Of a stretch of DNA of 64,000 nucleotides, positions 36,380 through 47,606 are shown in pieces. This DNA comes from Cranoglanis bouderius. Taxonomy: Eukaryota > Chordata > Actinopteri > Siluriformes > Cranoglanididae. The notes beneath the pieces were generated by a model. It saw nothing but the letters and a program-made list of their open reading frames with translations, did no database searches and had not been told where the DNA came from. Numbering within the stretch: the first letter of the stretch is position 1; each line of letters begins with the position of its first letter. The DNA lies in NCBI GenBank assembly GCA_023630585.1, contig CM042555.1, positions 16,322,501 to 16,386,500 on the forward strand, given 5' to 3'. The translations under genes and the position numbers were made by a program.

Positions 36380-36600
36380 AGGCATATAGCCTGTTGTGTC
36401 ACTCAAAGATGTTGCAACGTTGAGCTCCGTTCCTAATCTAGCGCACATGTTGTAATATTCAGCTGTTCTTAATTACCATAATTAGCTGGAAAAGGTATGC
36501 TAAATGAGAGCTGGAGCTAAACTCTACAGGCTGGAAGGTTTCCAGGAGCAGGAATGGGCATGGTGATTTATTACTCTTTTCATAACGTGCCCCAAATAGC
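36380..36600. promoter_or_regulatory. Candidate conserved non-coding element
   Basis: About 220 bp without simple repeats. CTTAATTACCATAATTAGCT near 36468 is a dense pair of homeodomain cores, followed by GCTAAATGAGAGC and CTCTACAGGCTGG. It resembles developmental enhancers. This is inference from composition. Confidence 0.25.
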
Positions 36601-37754
36601 AGCTAAACCCGCAGTCTCCAGGATAGTTTTCCTTTATAAACAATTCACACACCCTCTACAGTGCTCGAAGTGACCAAGTCATTTATTTTCTATTCTTTTT
36701 CCCCAATGTTGACATTTATTCGAGCTTATTGGGTGAGTCGCTCCTCATCAAAGGTTGTTTACGGTGTGTGATTCTCCCTGTGCGAATGCTTAATGTCACC
36801 CGTATGTGACAGCAGTGTTAACGCTTCTCTCCGAGTCCCAGAGGAAATGCAGAGTGCTGGTGCTGTAGCGCGTTTAACACATCCTTCAGCGCATGCACCC
36901 ACAATGCAACACAGCATTTTTGCACATCAAGGCCTCATGGGATACTATAAGGCGAGAAGGGGAGGGTAGAGAGAAAGAGAGAAATGAAGACAGAGGCAGT
37001 GGAAAGAATGAAGAGTGATAGGAAGAGAAGGAGCGACGCAAATGGAGTCAGGCAGCAACAAAGAGATCCAGTGTGAGAACGAAAATGAGGGAAAGTCAGT
37101 TATAGACACAATACACTGTCTGTCTGGTCCTGCTGGCCCACTTTTCCTTCACAATTCTGGACAGAAGTGTTGCATTTTCACTCCTTTTTTCACATCCGCT
37201 TTCTTTCTGTGCACCTCTGCTCTTCCTGTGCTGGTGTTAGTCTCTTGGCTGGACCCCTGTGATCTCTACAAAGTCAGACAAGTGAAGAAAAGAGAGAGGA
37301 GAGGGAGAGGGGATTCATTTGCCCCTGAGTTGTGATTCGGTTGAACTAGCAGGACCTAGCAGCGAGCCCTGTTCTTCATGCTGATGGAGGATTGCAGGTT
37401 CTTGCTCCACTGGGCCATGGTACAGAGCAAGGGCTCAGAGCAAAGGACTGTAAACCTAACCAAACAGGGTGCTTTTTTTTTTTCTTTCTTTCTTTTTTTC
37501 TACAAGCAGTCTCGTGAAGATTGAAAATATCATAGGAGAATAGAAAAGAATCATTTCAGCTCCCATTCTGACACTTAGGATGAACTTGAAGTTACATTAC
37601 CGGTAAGGATGTTTAGAGAAAGTGCTCTCTTTTTGCCACTTTAGCTCTGCACTTACAGCTCGCTCAGCAGGAGCAGCAAGCAGCATGCTCAGTCCTCGGT
37701 GTCCTCTCTGCCAGCTTCGGTGACTTAACAGCAGCCAGAGCAGAAGCTCTTATT

Positions 37755-37790
<36 letters not shown>

Positions 37791-38470
37791 CAGAAACCCG
37801 GGGATTACAGAAACCCCATTATTTTAGCTCATTTCCTTACTGATTATCTGCAGCGGCACAACATGCAGAGAAGAGCTGAGCTATTTTTCTGCATTGTTCA
37901 CAGGATGGCGAGATGGAAGATGTTGGGAAATAATGTTGCAATATTGGCTTATAAGCAAAACTCATCACTTGAATTCTCAAGCCATACACACACATCAAAT
38001 CCACCCATTGCAGAAGCAGTGCCAGGTGCCTGGCTGGGACAATCGGATTTCACATCTGGGTTGTTAGTTTATTATTCGTTGTTGTCCAGAGGACAAGTGC
38101 ATTCAACAACCAGACAACTTTTAGAAAAGAAAAAGAAAATCCAAATCCCACCACCTGTCGCACTACACATCATCCGGGGCTGCGATGTGGTTAATGGTGG
38201 TTTTTTTAACTAGCCAGACTAATTAGCCTGCACGGATGCCAGATGATCATTTCAGGATCAGAAATAAAGCATGTATGTGGAAGCACTGAGGAAACTGTGC
38301 AAAATAAATCCCAGCTCAAAGCCATCATATAACTCTCCATATCTCAAAATTTGCTAGAAGAGGATTACAAATTCGCCCTCTCCTAGGGAGATCATGTACA
38401 CGTTTTTTCCCCCCCTTTCGTCTACATTAATGCACTTAACTAGCTAACTAGCTGGCAGTACATTATTTAT
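36601..38470. other. Intronic sequence, no gene recognised
   Basis: Includes (AG)n at 37761-37788 and a CT-rich/T-rich patch at 37471-37500. The open frame at 37015-37335 ends in purine-rich repeats and shows no domain. Confidence 0.35.
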
Positions 38471-38474
38471 TATA

Positions 38475-38947
38475 CAGGGTGTCTCCATACATAGAGGAAT
38501 ATGTTTGCCAGCACCGCGTCGGTTGTGCCTTCGTCAGTGGATGTCCGTGGACGTCCACTTCTTGGTTGGTCTGCAACCCTTCCAGTATTTTTTTTAAATT
38601 TGTTAATAAGTTTGGCAACAGTGTGGTGTGTGCGCTTTCCAGTTAAAGTCCATCACAACCTTGAGACAGCTTGAACAGTTATGCTATGATGGCTAGGACT
38701 GCAATTGCCACAAACAGTTTGGCACTTAAGTCTGCATCAGTGAACAGTGGTGAAGTTCAACAAAACAGACTTCATATAAAAACTGTAATGAATTTTCATG
38801 GTTTCGCAACTGCTGGTTGACCATGTAGTACTGGCACATTTATAGAAGGGATTTATTTATTTATAATCGCACTAAACTGAACTTGAACTTGAACTTCCCA
38901 ATCCAGCCATGAGAATGATTTCAATACGTCTTGTTTTAGTTCTTCTG

Positions 38948-39001
<54 letters not shown>

Positions 39002-39091
39002 TATAATATAAACTAAGTATGAAACATTTTGCAAAACATTTTGTTAAAAGTGTTAATTTCCCCTATGTATGGAGACTTCTGGGATACCCTT
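38475..39091 (-). mobile_element. Non-autonomous Tc1/mariner-type element with HTH remnant
   Basis: Left end CAGGGTGTCTCCATACATAG matches the inverted right end (reverse complement AAGGGTATCCCAGAAGTCTC then CATACATAGGGG), with TA on both sides. On the minus strand, 38680-38510 reads KRTHHTVAKLINKFK, then TGRVADQPRSGRPRTSTDE, the helix-turn-helix linker of a transposase including a GRPR motif. No catalytic domain remains. A (TA)n tract at 38949-39000 lies inside. Confidence 0.8.
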
Positions 39092-39093
39092 TA

Positions 39094-39674
39094 TTACAAT
39101 AATTCCAGGCAAAAATTTTTCCAGGCATCCAAAACATGCAACTGGGCAGCACACTGGAGCACCAATGTCATTAGTCCACCTGCACTGGTGAACCCTTCAG
39201 CCTAGTTAAGTGTATTTTGATCAAAAAGAAGCTTCCTGTGCCGAGCTGTCAGTATGTTTCAATTACCAACAGCGTAAACAAGCTCACTCAAATGAAGTGC
39301 CTTAGATTCCTGTGAAATATCTAGGTTTTATTTGAATGTCTTTGGCAGGAGAAAGTACACAAGAGCTGTGCACTACAGGGTGGACTCGAGTACCTTTCTT
39401 TATTGAAGCACGAGTGGAGAAAGGAGCATGTTGATCTTTTCAAATGTCAACCCTCACTGGTAGTCAAGTGCCTTATTTTAGCAAAAGGGGGTTCTGCATT
39501 CTTAGCTGCTTGGCAGGGCGGCATTGACACCAGTCCGGCACACAGACACATCGGTCCATTCATGTGCGTGTTAGATTGCTGTGCTTTTGACCCCCTGTAC
39601 CGAGTCCCCACAGCTCCGGACGCCCCCGAAGCGTCCAACATACGGTGTGATGAGTGAGCTTTGGGTAAACATGA

Positions 39675-39706
<32 letters not shown>

Positions 39707-39938
39707 ACCTGTGAAGACAGAGTAGTTTAGTTGTGGCATGTGAAAGCACAAAAGCTCTCTGTTGCATGGCAATAAGCAGAATGGCGCCGAAGCCAACCGT
39801 TTTTGTCGCCTGGTCGTGCGTGAATAGCAGCAAATGTGCCATCCTGAATGGACTGCACAAATTGGCTGAGTGCACTTAGAAAATAGGAAAGCAAAATTAA
39901 AATGCCATGGAGACGTGATTAACCATAGAAAAGCCGGA

Positions 39939-39971
<33 letters not shown>

Positions 39972-40493
39972 TATTCACCAGCATGTACACACTACTGAAA
40001 TGTGTAAAATCAACAGGAAAGGAGGGTTTTTGTTGTTGTTGTTGTTGTTGTTGTTGTTACTGTCATTATGGTGTAATTGGGATGAAGCTTCACCTCATTA
40101 GGAAAGTAGTGCTTTTGTTTTGAATATGGTTCAGAAGTGCTCCAGGCAATTTTCCGGTCACTAATACAGTTAGTGGATTAAAGGAGAAAGAAGGATGAAA
40201 AATTTCCTCTCGCTTCTGTACGGTCACTGTACTGGCTCACGTGTCTGACAGCGTTCCAGTCTAATCTCCCATCTCCACTGAACCCAGGTGTGCAATTAAC
40301 ACAACACTGCCGTGTTTTTTTTGTTTTTGTTTTTTTCCTCTCACATACACCATCATGGGGATGTGGTTAATTTGTGAAATGCGAAGCTTATAAATGTTTC
40401 ATAATGCTGCTTCTGAAAGATATTACATAATTGCATAAATATAAAATGAGCACTTGTGAGGGGACCTATTGATTTGCTGGGATGGTACACCGA

Positions 40494-40546
<53 letters not shown>

Positions 40547-41837
40547 ATAAAAGCCATCAGGGACTGAACTAATCCTGCACTTCTTCACCAATAATATACA
40601 TCCTCTCTTCTTAATTTGATGCTGAAATAAAGGTGTGTGTGTGTGTGTGTGTGTGTGTGTTCACTATGTTTCTCATGATTTTCGCATCTGCCCTTCTTTT
40701 CTGTCCATTGGCCCTCTGCTCCTGTTCGCTGGGGGGGGGGGGGGGTTGCTGCAGTTTTTCCCTCTCTTCTTCCTTCTCTCTGACTGTGGAGGAGAAGCTT
40801 AAGAAAGGCAGGGAAGATAAGAGGATGCAGAGAAAGGGAGCAGACAATCGCATTAAGTCACAGCCACACGGGCCGAGGGGTCTGGATTTAAATGAATCAA
40901 AAGCTTCCGGATGTGTTCTTGCCACTCGTCTCAGGCGCGGAGGCACGAGGAGCCCGCCCGGACTCAAACTCTGCACTCTGCAAGTGTGTCATCAGCGCCG
41001 AAATCTGTTGACGCCGTTGACTTTTCCCGGTTCTGAATTCTTCTCCGCGACTGACGTAACACATCAGCTCATTATCAGGCAACTCGAGAGTGTTAGTGCA
41101 GTGAAAAATGTGAGACCGTGTGCAGTGTGGGAGTCCTCAGAGAACTGAGAGAGAAAGGAAAGTGAGACATGGCTAATAATAAGTAAGCGCTACCTGGAAG
41201 GAGTTGTGGTCTTTTTTTTTTTTCCCCTTTGCTTTCTTAGATTCATTTTTTTATTAGGGTTAATCTTTAACCAGTGCGTAGCCATGAATAAACCATGGGC
41301 TACATTTCCGTGGTCAGCCACAGCAATTAGAGGCATTGGCAATTCAGTGTGTAACTCAATAATGGCTTAGTGATTAAGAAAAAAAAAGGATCCTTCCTTT
41401 TGGATATGTCTGCAGTCTCTCTCTCTCTCTCTGTCTCTCTCGCATCTAAATGTGTAAAGATGGCGTTTTTGGCTTCATGGTAGTTCAATGCCCTCTGGTG
41501 AATGAGAGTAGAACTACAACCAGACACCCAATAGGCTTTGCAATAGAGAACTGAAATGTTTTTGGTAGCAAGACTGCGTGAACACAAAAGGATTCCCACT
41601 GAGAGATACACACAACACAAGTGACTAATGTGCACTAATTGTTTTGATAGAGGTAGAATTACTTGGCATCAGCACCACTCTCTATACATCCTCTCAGAAG
41701 GGAGTTGAAGTAAATAAGGCTTGTTGACAAAGTGTACTCAGCTAAATAATTATGAAGACGTGTGTAAAGTTCAGGGCTGTCTGTGGCGTGAGTGTTTGCA
41801 TGTGTGTGTGTGTGTGTGTGCATGGACATGCTGTCTT

Positions 41838-41876
<39 letters not shown>

Positions 41877-42184
41877 TTAAGGCAAGTCTCTTGTGCTTAC
41901 TTCCGTCAAACAGGAGTGTGTGTGTGTGTGTGTGTGTTGTTTATACCAAACACATTTCTCAACTGCCACATATCATATAAAGCATCCACTGTCAGACAGC
42001 TGTCCCAAGTGAAAAGAAGGCAAAAAAGACGGAGGGGAGGCATGCTTGATCAGAATTCCCGCTAGAGATATGTAAAATGTGATGAACAAGGAAAAGAGAG
42101 GAGCGGCGCCGGCAAAAATGGTTGTTCCTCTGGGCATGTCAGATTAGAACTCTCTCATTCAATTCAACATCACTCTTGTCTGCT

Positions 42185-42226
<42 letters not shown>

Positions 42227-42875
42227 TGAATGTGTTTTTGTCAGCTCACAGCTCTAAACAGAGTATCGACAGAAGACCCATTGTACTCGCATCAGCTCCC
42301 ACAGTACAAGCACGTAATAAGAACAGGTCAATTTAATACACTTTATTGCTCCTTTACATGGTTTGTTGTGGCATCACAAATGGACTACATTATTCATAAA
42401 TACAAATTCTACCAACGAATAAATGCAGTATAATACTACAAATAGCTAAAAATCCTTACTAAGCGTAGATTTTTTATTTTTTTTATTTATTTATTTTTTT
42501 GATCTGATCATCTGACAGCAATGCATTTTCCTTTAAAATATCCTCTGGAATAAGAATGACATCCTGTACGGTGGAGCGAAGGTTAGTTAAAATTCAGAGT
42601 ATAGCCCACGAGAGAGATCATTAAGTATTAACGATTCTTTGCTCATAACATTAAAAGAGAAAATCCAGAAAATGCCATCCATATTAAAGAGATTAAATGA
42701 TTTACGAAGCTAAGTAAGCACCCGGATTTCTCTGCATATAGAGCCTCAGTTGAGCTTTAGCCAAAATCGCACTGGTGTTGTCCTTCTAGTCATCAATAAC
42801 CACACTCATGTTTTTACAAGAATCTATAACCTCAACACTCTAGGGGCAATATCTATTATTTTCCCTAAAATCAAT
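39094..42875. other. Intronic sequence with many microsatellites
   Basis: (CA)n at 39679-39705, (TTG)n at 40030-40058, (CT)n at 40499-40543, (GT)n at 40633-40660, a G15 run at 40731-40745, (TTTA)n at 41836-41880, (GT)n at 41803-41820 and 41917-41937, and (CT)n at 42190-42222. Open frames at 39447, 39560 and 40633 cross these tracts and have no domains. Confidence 0.5.
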
Positions 42876-42879
42876 ATTT

Positions 42880-43225
42880 TATTCATTCATCCATTCATTT
42901 TCAGGGAGCGTTTTTTTTTTTTTTTTCCTTTTTTTTTTCTCCCACCTGGTCAGGGTCACCGTGGATTTGGAGCCAATCCCGGTAACACAACACAAAAGGC
43001 AGGAGAATTCACCCTGAATGAGACACCAGTCTGTCACAGGGCACCATGCACACACATTTTCACACTCATTCACACCTAGAGGCAATTTCGCAGAGCCAGT
43101 CCACCTACCTGTACATTTTTGGACAGTGAGAGGAAGCCAGAGAACCAGGAGGAAGCCCACATGGACACGGGAGAACTGACTGTAACCTGAACTCAGGATC
43201 GAACCTGGAGTTGTGAAGCAGCAAT
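42880..43225 (-). mobile_element. tRNA-derived SINE
   Basis: On the minus strand, the head carries CTCCAGGTTCGATCCTGAG, a good B-box (GGTTCGATCC), preceded by GTTGCATTGCTGCTTCACAA. The body includes TAGGTGGACTGGCTCTGCGA and AAATTGCCTCTAGGTGTGAA. The 3' end is A-rich and finishes with AATGAATGGATGAATGAAT. This is the layout of a common fish tRNA SINE whose tail is shared with a LINE. Its length of about 345 bp is close to complete. Confidence 0.75.
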
Positions 43226-43360
43226 GCAACCAACCATGTGTGTATGTGTATGTATATATGTATGTATGTGTGTAATATATATATATACACAGTATCCAAT
43301 AACAACACATCGCAACAGCTTTTATTCCTCCTACACAGCGGCCTGACAATTTTGATTCAT

Positions 43361-43860
43361 TAAAGAATGACACATTATACTTTTATCCATTTACATATAG
43401 TTACATTTAATGTTGTGGAACGTCCATGACACAAGTTAGTCCCTGTTATCACTTGCATAGCAGCTATAAACAGCCGTTCCCTCACCAGCATTTGTTTTCT
43501 TCTCTTTTGAAGTTATGACAAAAAACAAAAACAAAAAAGTTCATGTTACCAAGAAACCGCAAAGCCCTCTGTCTTTCCCTAAAGACTTTCCTGTGGCAAA
43601 AAAACAGCCGACTGGTCCATCGAGTCCACTGACTGTTCCACTGGAGATTCCTTCCACAAATGCTAAATAAATGTCTCATCATGCCTCACTTTACCATATC
43701 ACCAGCTACACGCGTTTTAATCCATTTATGTGGAGCATCTACAATACAAGTCCCTGTGTGTTTTGTTAACATAGAAACGTATTAGAATAAGTGCATTCAT
43801 ATAAACCTTGCAGTAGGAGCCGCTGTCAGAGCTGCTGTTATAGCTATTGAAATCCAGCAA
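43361..43860 (+). repeat. Dispersed repeat family, copy D
   Basis: Near full-length copy of the family at 12-531, sharing AAAGAATGACACATTATAC, TGTTGTGGAACGTCC, AACAGCCGTTCCCTCAC and GTCAGAGCTGCTGTTATAG. Its final AATTAATC block is replaced by other sequence. Confidence 0.7.
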
Positions 43861-43861
43861 C

Positions 43862-44990
43862 CAAGAAACTGAAGCAGCTCCTCCCTTCTCCAAATTGATG
43901 CACATCAGATATCAAATAAAAATATTTCAAGCCATTCACCATATCAGTTTTGTGTGTAAAAGAGCCTCTAGAGGTAATTTCACAGTTGGTCTTCCTTTGC
44001 AATCCTTCCATAGCCTTTATGCCTCTCCAGGCAGATATAAAGCTGCTGACTGTAAGCTTCTCTTCCACAAAAGTTTTAGAATTTCATTTTGCCGCCCTAA
44101 TTCCACGTCTCACCATTTTCATTGGCCTTTACTTTGTCAAAAGCTGTCGGCTGATAAAGAGCCAGCTTCTTCCTTCAATGTCACCTTCAACAGTCTGGAA
44201 TTACACAGCATATTAGGATGTATTTTAATGTTGGTCCAGGAGAGATAACAGCTTTTTCATAGGTATTAATGTAAACGCTGACAAAGGATTTTACGTGTAT
44301 TCACTTAGTATTCACGGCAGAATTATATAAATAATACCTAGCATTTTCATCATTTCATTATTGTATTATGTAGAATTCACAATCGACACATCCATCCAAT
44401 TTGCATCTGTGTCACCATTGTCGGAGCACGACAGCATGTTCCGTTTTATAAAGAACACCAACACTATAATGCGCAACAGTGTCCGTGAGACATGAGTAAT
44501 GGGGACAGATGGCATTGGAGCTGCTGTATTTACAATACAGTTATCTTAAAAACGTGAAACAAGACATTGGAACAGTGAACAGCCACATAATTACCCATAA
44601 GTAATAATTTCCAGCTACAGCACAGGCTGCACAATCATGATGTCAATATATATTATTTTTTTTATTTTTAATTATATTGTATTGAAAGTGGGAGTGAGGT
44701 GTTTCAATGCATATTTATGGACTTTAACAGACACGTGTATCTTCAGCACGTGGTGCGTGTCTGAAAAAGCTTCAAAAATGCGCCCAGTGTTAATTCGCCT
44801 TTGATATAATGACTGACTCCAAATGTCAAAATTCATCACACATAAGAGATGTTGGAGGCTGAGAGAAGATAAACATGCATGTATTCTTTACTGATGCAGT
44901 ACAAAAGCATGGTATGTATTAATACAATTTTGTCATCATTATGAAGCAAAAATAAATGTTAAAGTGGACTCACGGCAATTTTATATATAT
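43862..44990. other. Intronic sequence, no gene recognised
   Basis: The open frame at 43847-44248 lacks a domain. The part at 44380-44640 is repeat-free and could be conserved. The last bases are (TA)n, into which the next element inserted. Confidence 0.35.
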
Positions 44991-44993
44991 ATA

Positions 44994-46495
44994 CAGGTGC
45001 ATCTCAATAAATTAGAATGTCGTGGAAAAGTGAATTTATTTCAGTAATTCAACTCAAATTGAGAAACTCGTGTATTAAATAAATTCAATGCACACAGACT
45101 GAAGTAGTTTAAGTCTTTGGTTCTTTTAATTGTGATGATTTTGGCTCACATTTAACAAAAACCCACCAATTCACTATCTCAACAAATTAGAATATGGTGA
45201 CATGCTAATCAGCTAATCAACTCAAAACACTTGCAAAGGTTTCCTGAGCCTTCAAAATGGTCTCTCAGTTTGGTTCACTAGGTAAGCCACAAACATTCAT
45301 TGCCAAAGAAGCTGGCTGTTCACAGAGTGCTGTATCCAAGCATGTTAACAGAAAGTTGAGTGGAAGGAAAAAGTGTGGAAGAAAAAGATGCACAACCAAC
45401 CGAGAGAACCGCAGCCTTATGAGGATTGTCAGGCAAAATCGATTCAAGAATTTGAGTGAACTTCACAAGGAATGGACTGAGGCTGGGGTCAAGGCATCAA
45501 GAGCCACCACACACAGACGTGTCAAGGAATTTGGCTACAGTTGTCGTATTCCTCTTGTTAAGCCACTCCTGAACCACAGACAACGTCGGAGGCGTCTTAC
45601 CTGGGCTAAGGAGAAGAAGAACTGGACTGTTGCCCAGTGGTCCAAAGTCCTCTTTTCAGATGAGAGCAAGTTTTGTATTTCATTTGGAAACCAAGGTCCT
45701 AGAGTCTGGAGGAAGGGTGGAGAAGCTCATAGCCCAAGTTGTTTGAAGTCCAGTGTTAAGTTTCCACAGTCTGTGATGATTTGGGGTACAATGTCATCTG
45801 CTGGTGTTGGTCCATTGTGTTTTTTGAAAACCAAAGTCACTGCACCCGTTTACCAAGAAATTTTGGAGCACTTCATGCTTCCTTCTGCTGACCAGCTTTT
45901 TGAAGATGCTGATTTCATTTTCCAGCAGGATTTGGCACCTGCCCACACTGCCAAAAGCACCAAAAGTTGGTTAAATGACCATGGTGTTGGTGTGCTTGAC
46001 TGGCCAGCAAACTCACCACACCTGAACCCCATAGAGAATCTATGGGGTATTGTCAAGAGGAAAATGAGAAACAAGAGACCAAAAAATGCAGATGAGCTGA
46101 AGGCCACTGTCAAAGAAACCTGGGCTTCCATACCACCGTGCCACAAACTGATCACCTCCATGCCACGCTGAATTGAGGCAGTAATTAAAGCAAAATAAGC
46201 CCCTACCAAGTATTGAATACATGTACAGTAAATGAACATACTTTCCAGAAGGCCAACAATTCAATAAAAATGTTTTTTTATTGGTCTTATGAAGTATTCT
46301 AATTTGTTGAGATAGTGAATTGGTGGGTTTTTGTTAAATGTGAGCCAAAATCATCACAATTAAAAGAACCAAAGACTTAAACTACTTCAGTCTGTGTGCA
46401 TTGAATTTATTTAATACACGAGTTTCACAATTTGAGTTGAATTACTGAAATAAATTAACTTTTCCACGACATTCTAATTTATTGAGATGCACCTG
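44994..46495 (+). mobile_element. Near-intact young Tc1-like transposon
   Basis: 1,502 bp with 201-bp TIRs (44994-45194 and 46295-46495). By direct comparison I count two mismatches between the two TIRs. Ends read CAGGTGCATCTCAATAAATT. TA duplications at 44992-44993 and 46496-46497 lie within a (TA)n tract. The interior encodes a transposase open for 304 codons (45257-46171). High TIR identity means recent insertion. Confidence 0.97.
45257..46171 (+). CDS. Tc1-like transposase, almost complete (DD34E)
   Basis: A 304-residue open frame starting MVSQFGSLGKPQTFIAKEAG. The first helix-turn-helix is in residues 1-35 and a GRKRCTTNRENRS linker lies at about 43-52. The second helix-turn-helix (ASRATTHRRVKEFGYSCRIP) lies at about 80-100. 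Catalytic residues are Asp in LFSDESKF, Asp in FQQDLAPAHTA and Glu in NPIENLW; 34 residues separate the last two. The Gly-rich segment is replaced by MIWGTMSSAGVGPL. The stop TGA follows SMPR. The next in-frame codons are ATT GAG GCA GTA ATT AAA GCA AAA TAA, which look like the natural C terminus, so the TGA is probably a decayed CGA that removes about 9 residues. The enzyme cuts and reinserts the element at TA sites. Whether it is active is unknown. Confidence 0.92.
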   Translation: MVSQFGSLGKPQTFIAKEAGCSQSAVSKHVNRKLSGRKKCGRKRCTTNRENRSLMRIVRQNRFKNLSELHKEWTEAGVKASRATTHRRVKEFGYSCRIPLVKPLLNHRQRRRRLTWAKEKKNWTVAQWSKVLFSDESKFCISFGNQGPRVWRKGGEAHSPSCLKSSVKFPQSVMIWGTMSSAGVGPLCFLKTKVTAPVYQEILEHFMLPSADQLFEDADFIFQQDLAPAHTAKSTKSWLNDHGVGVLDWPANSPHLNPIENLWGIVKRKMRNKRPKNADELKATVKETWASIPPCHKLITSMPR

Positions 46496-46508
46496 TATAT
46501 ATATATAT

Positions 46509-46863
46509 ATCTCAACCGTCGACTCCTTATTCACAGCCTTCCTTTAGCCCTCTGCAGGCCTCCTCAGGTTACCCTTTACCTGGCCCACAGGGTGCTCCTC
46601 AGGGACGGCCGACCAGTCTTGGTTCCCATGATATGCAGCCAGGAATGCCTCGCAAGGCTCAGCTGGTTGACCCATTCTTTAAACCTCAGCAGCAGATCCT
46701 TCCACCCCAACCCCAACAGGCATCTCAGGAACCTGTTGGCTTATCTGAGAGTCCTCGACCAAAAGCAGTTGGGACTGGAGACCCTCCTTTGTTCTCCCCA
46801 TCCCACACAACTCACCATGGAGACCCAATTCGTGGCACTTATAATAATACATTAAAAGCATAA
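46509..46863 (+). pseudogene. Pro/Gln-rich coding-like fragment of unknown origin
   Basis: An open frame of about 118 codons, QPSTPYSQPSFSPLQASSGY at its start, with VDPFFKPQQQILPPQPQQAS in the middle and ending GDPIRGTYNNTLKA before TAA TAG. The composition (Pro, Gln, Ser, Gly with few hydrophobics) is that of the disordered regions of large transcriptional co-regulators and not of a simple repeat. It starts immediately after the (TA)n holding the young Tc1 element and has no obvious splice sites or poly-A tail. I do not recognise the parent protein with certainty. Phrases such as SPRPKAVGTGDP are loosely like the DP/PRP repeats of KMT2C/D-type proteins, which is only a suggestion. It may be a captured exon, a retrocopy piece or a nested exon. 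Confidence 0.45.
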
Positions 46864-47604
46864 TAGTCTTATGTATTATGTCATGGCAAAAGAAAGATGC
46901 TATCCTGATCATTACTGAGTTGTTTGGGAAGCTCTTTAAGCAGTAAGAAGCGATCCTTGTCACAAATTCAGTGTTTGATTTTGTGGCAGTTCACATACTG
47001 GGAGTTATTCTGAGACTTGCAAAGGAAATTAATTAAAGTGATTAAACTTCCCGATAATTAAATGTGGTGCTTTCAGTGAATGGAATTGATTGAATTCTAA
47101 TGTAATTGACTCGATGACCCCTTATGCATTAGCCACATACTCCTTGGGGTAGTTATTATAGAGTTCGGAAGTCTACTACCACTAACTGGATTTATGTTTG
47201 ATATATGAAAACAGTATACTTTTTGCTAAATTTTATAATAACATCATTCTTAATTTAAATGCAAAATATCTGTTAACATATTTTGGATGCACAACATTTT
47301 TGCTGATCGTTTTTTTTTTTTTTTTTTTTTTTTTTAAATATATATATTTTCCTTTGGCTGTTGATGAACAGTAAGTCTTTTATTGGATTTGGCATTTATT
47401 TAATGGATGGCTGTAGGTATGTGTTCAATTTATTTCTAACACACAAGATCACTCTATGTAATACAAGTATGTAAAATAGTCAAATCATTAAAAATAAAAA
47501 AATAAAAAGGAATAGAAGTAATAGAATAGCAGCATTTCTTTTGAGTCTGTGTTTAATTTAAGAAAGAACTCATTCTGCTTGCACTGACATATAACTGAAT
47601 ATCA
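46864..47604. other. Intronic sequence, no gene recognised
   Basis: AT-rich. A T26 run lies at 47310-47335. No feature otherwise. Confidence 0.4.
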
Positions 47605-47606
47605 TA

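Noticed and set aside
37015..37335. 106-codon frame with a hydrophobic middle
   Set aside because: Ends in purine-rich repeat, no recognised domain, no splice signals.
39447..39970. Minus-strand frames of 136 and 142 codons
   Set aside because: They cross (CA)n and have no recognised motif, initiation context or splice sites.
40611..41148. Overlapping frames of 121 and 171 codons on opposite strands
   Set aside because: Both include (GT)n and a G15 run; no domain.
43180..43225. Possible tRNA gene because of a good B box
   Set aside because: No cloverleaf could be drawn; it is the head of a SINE.
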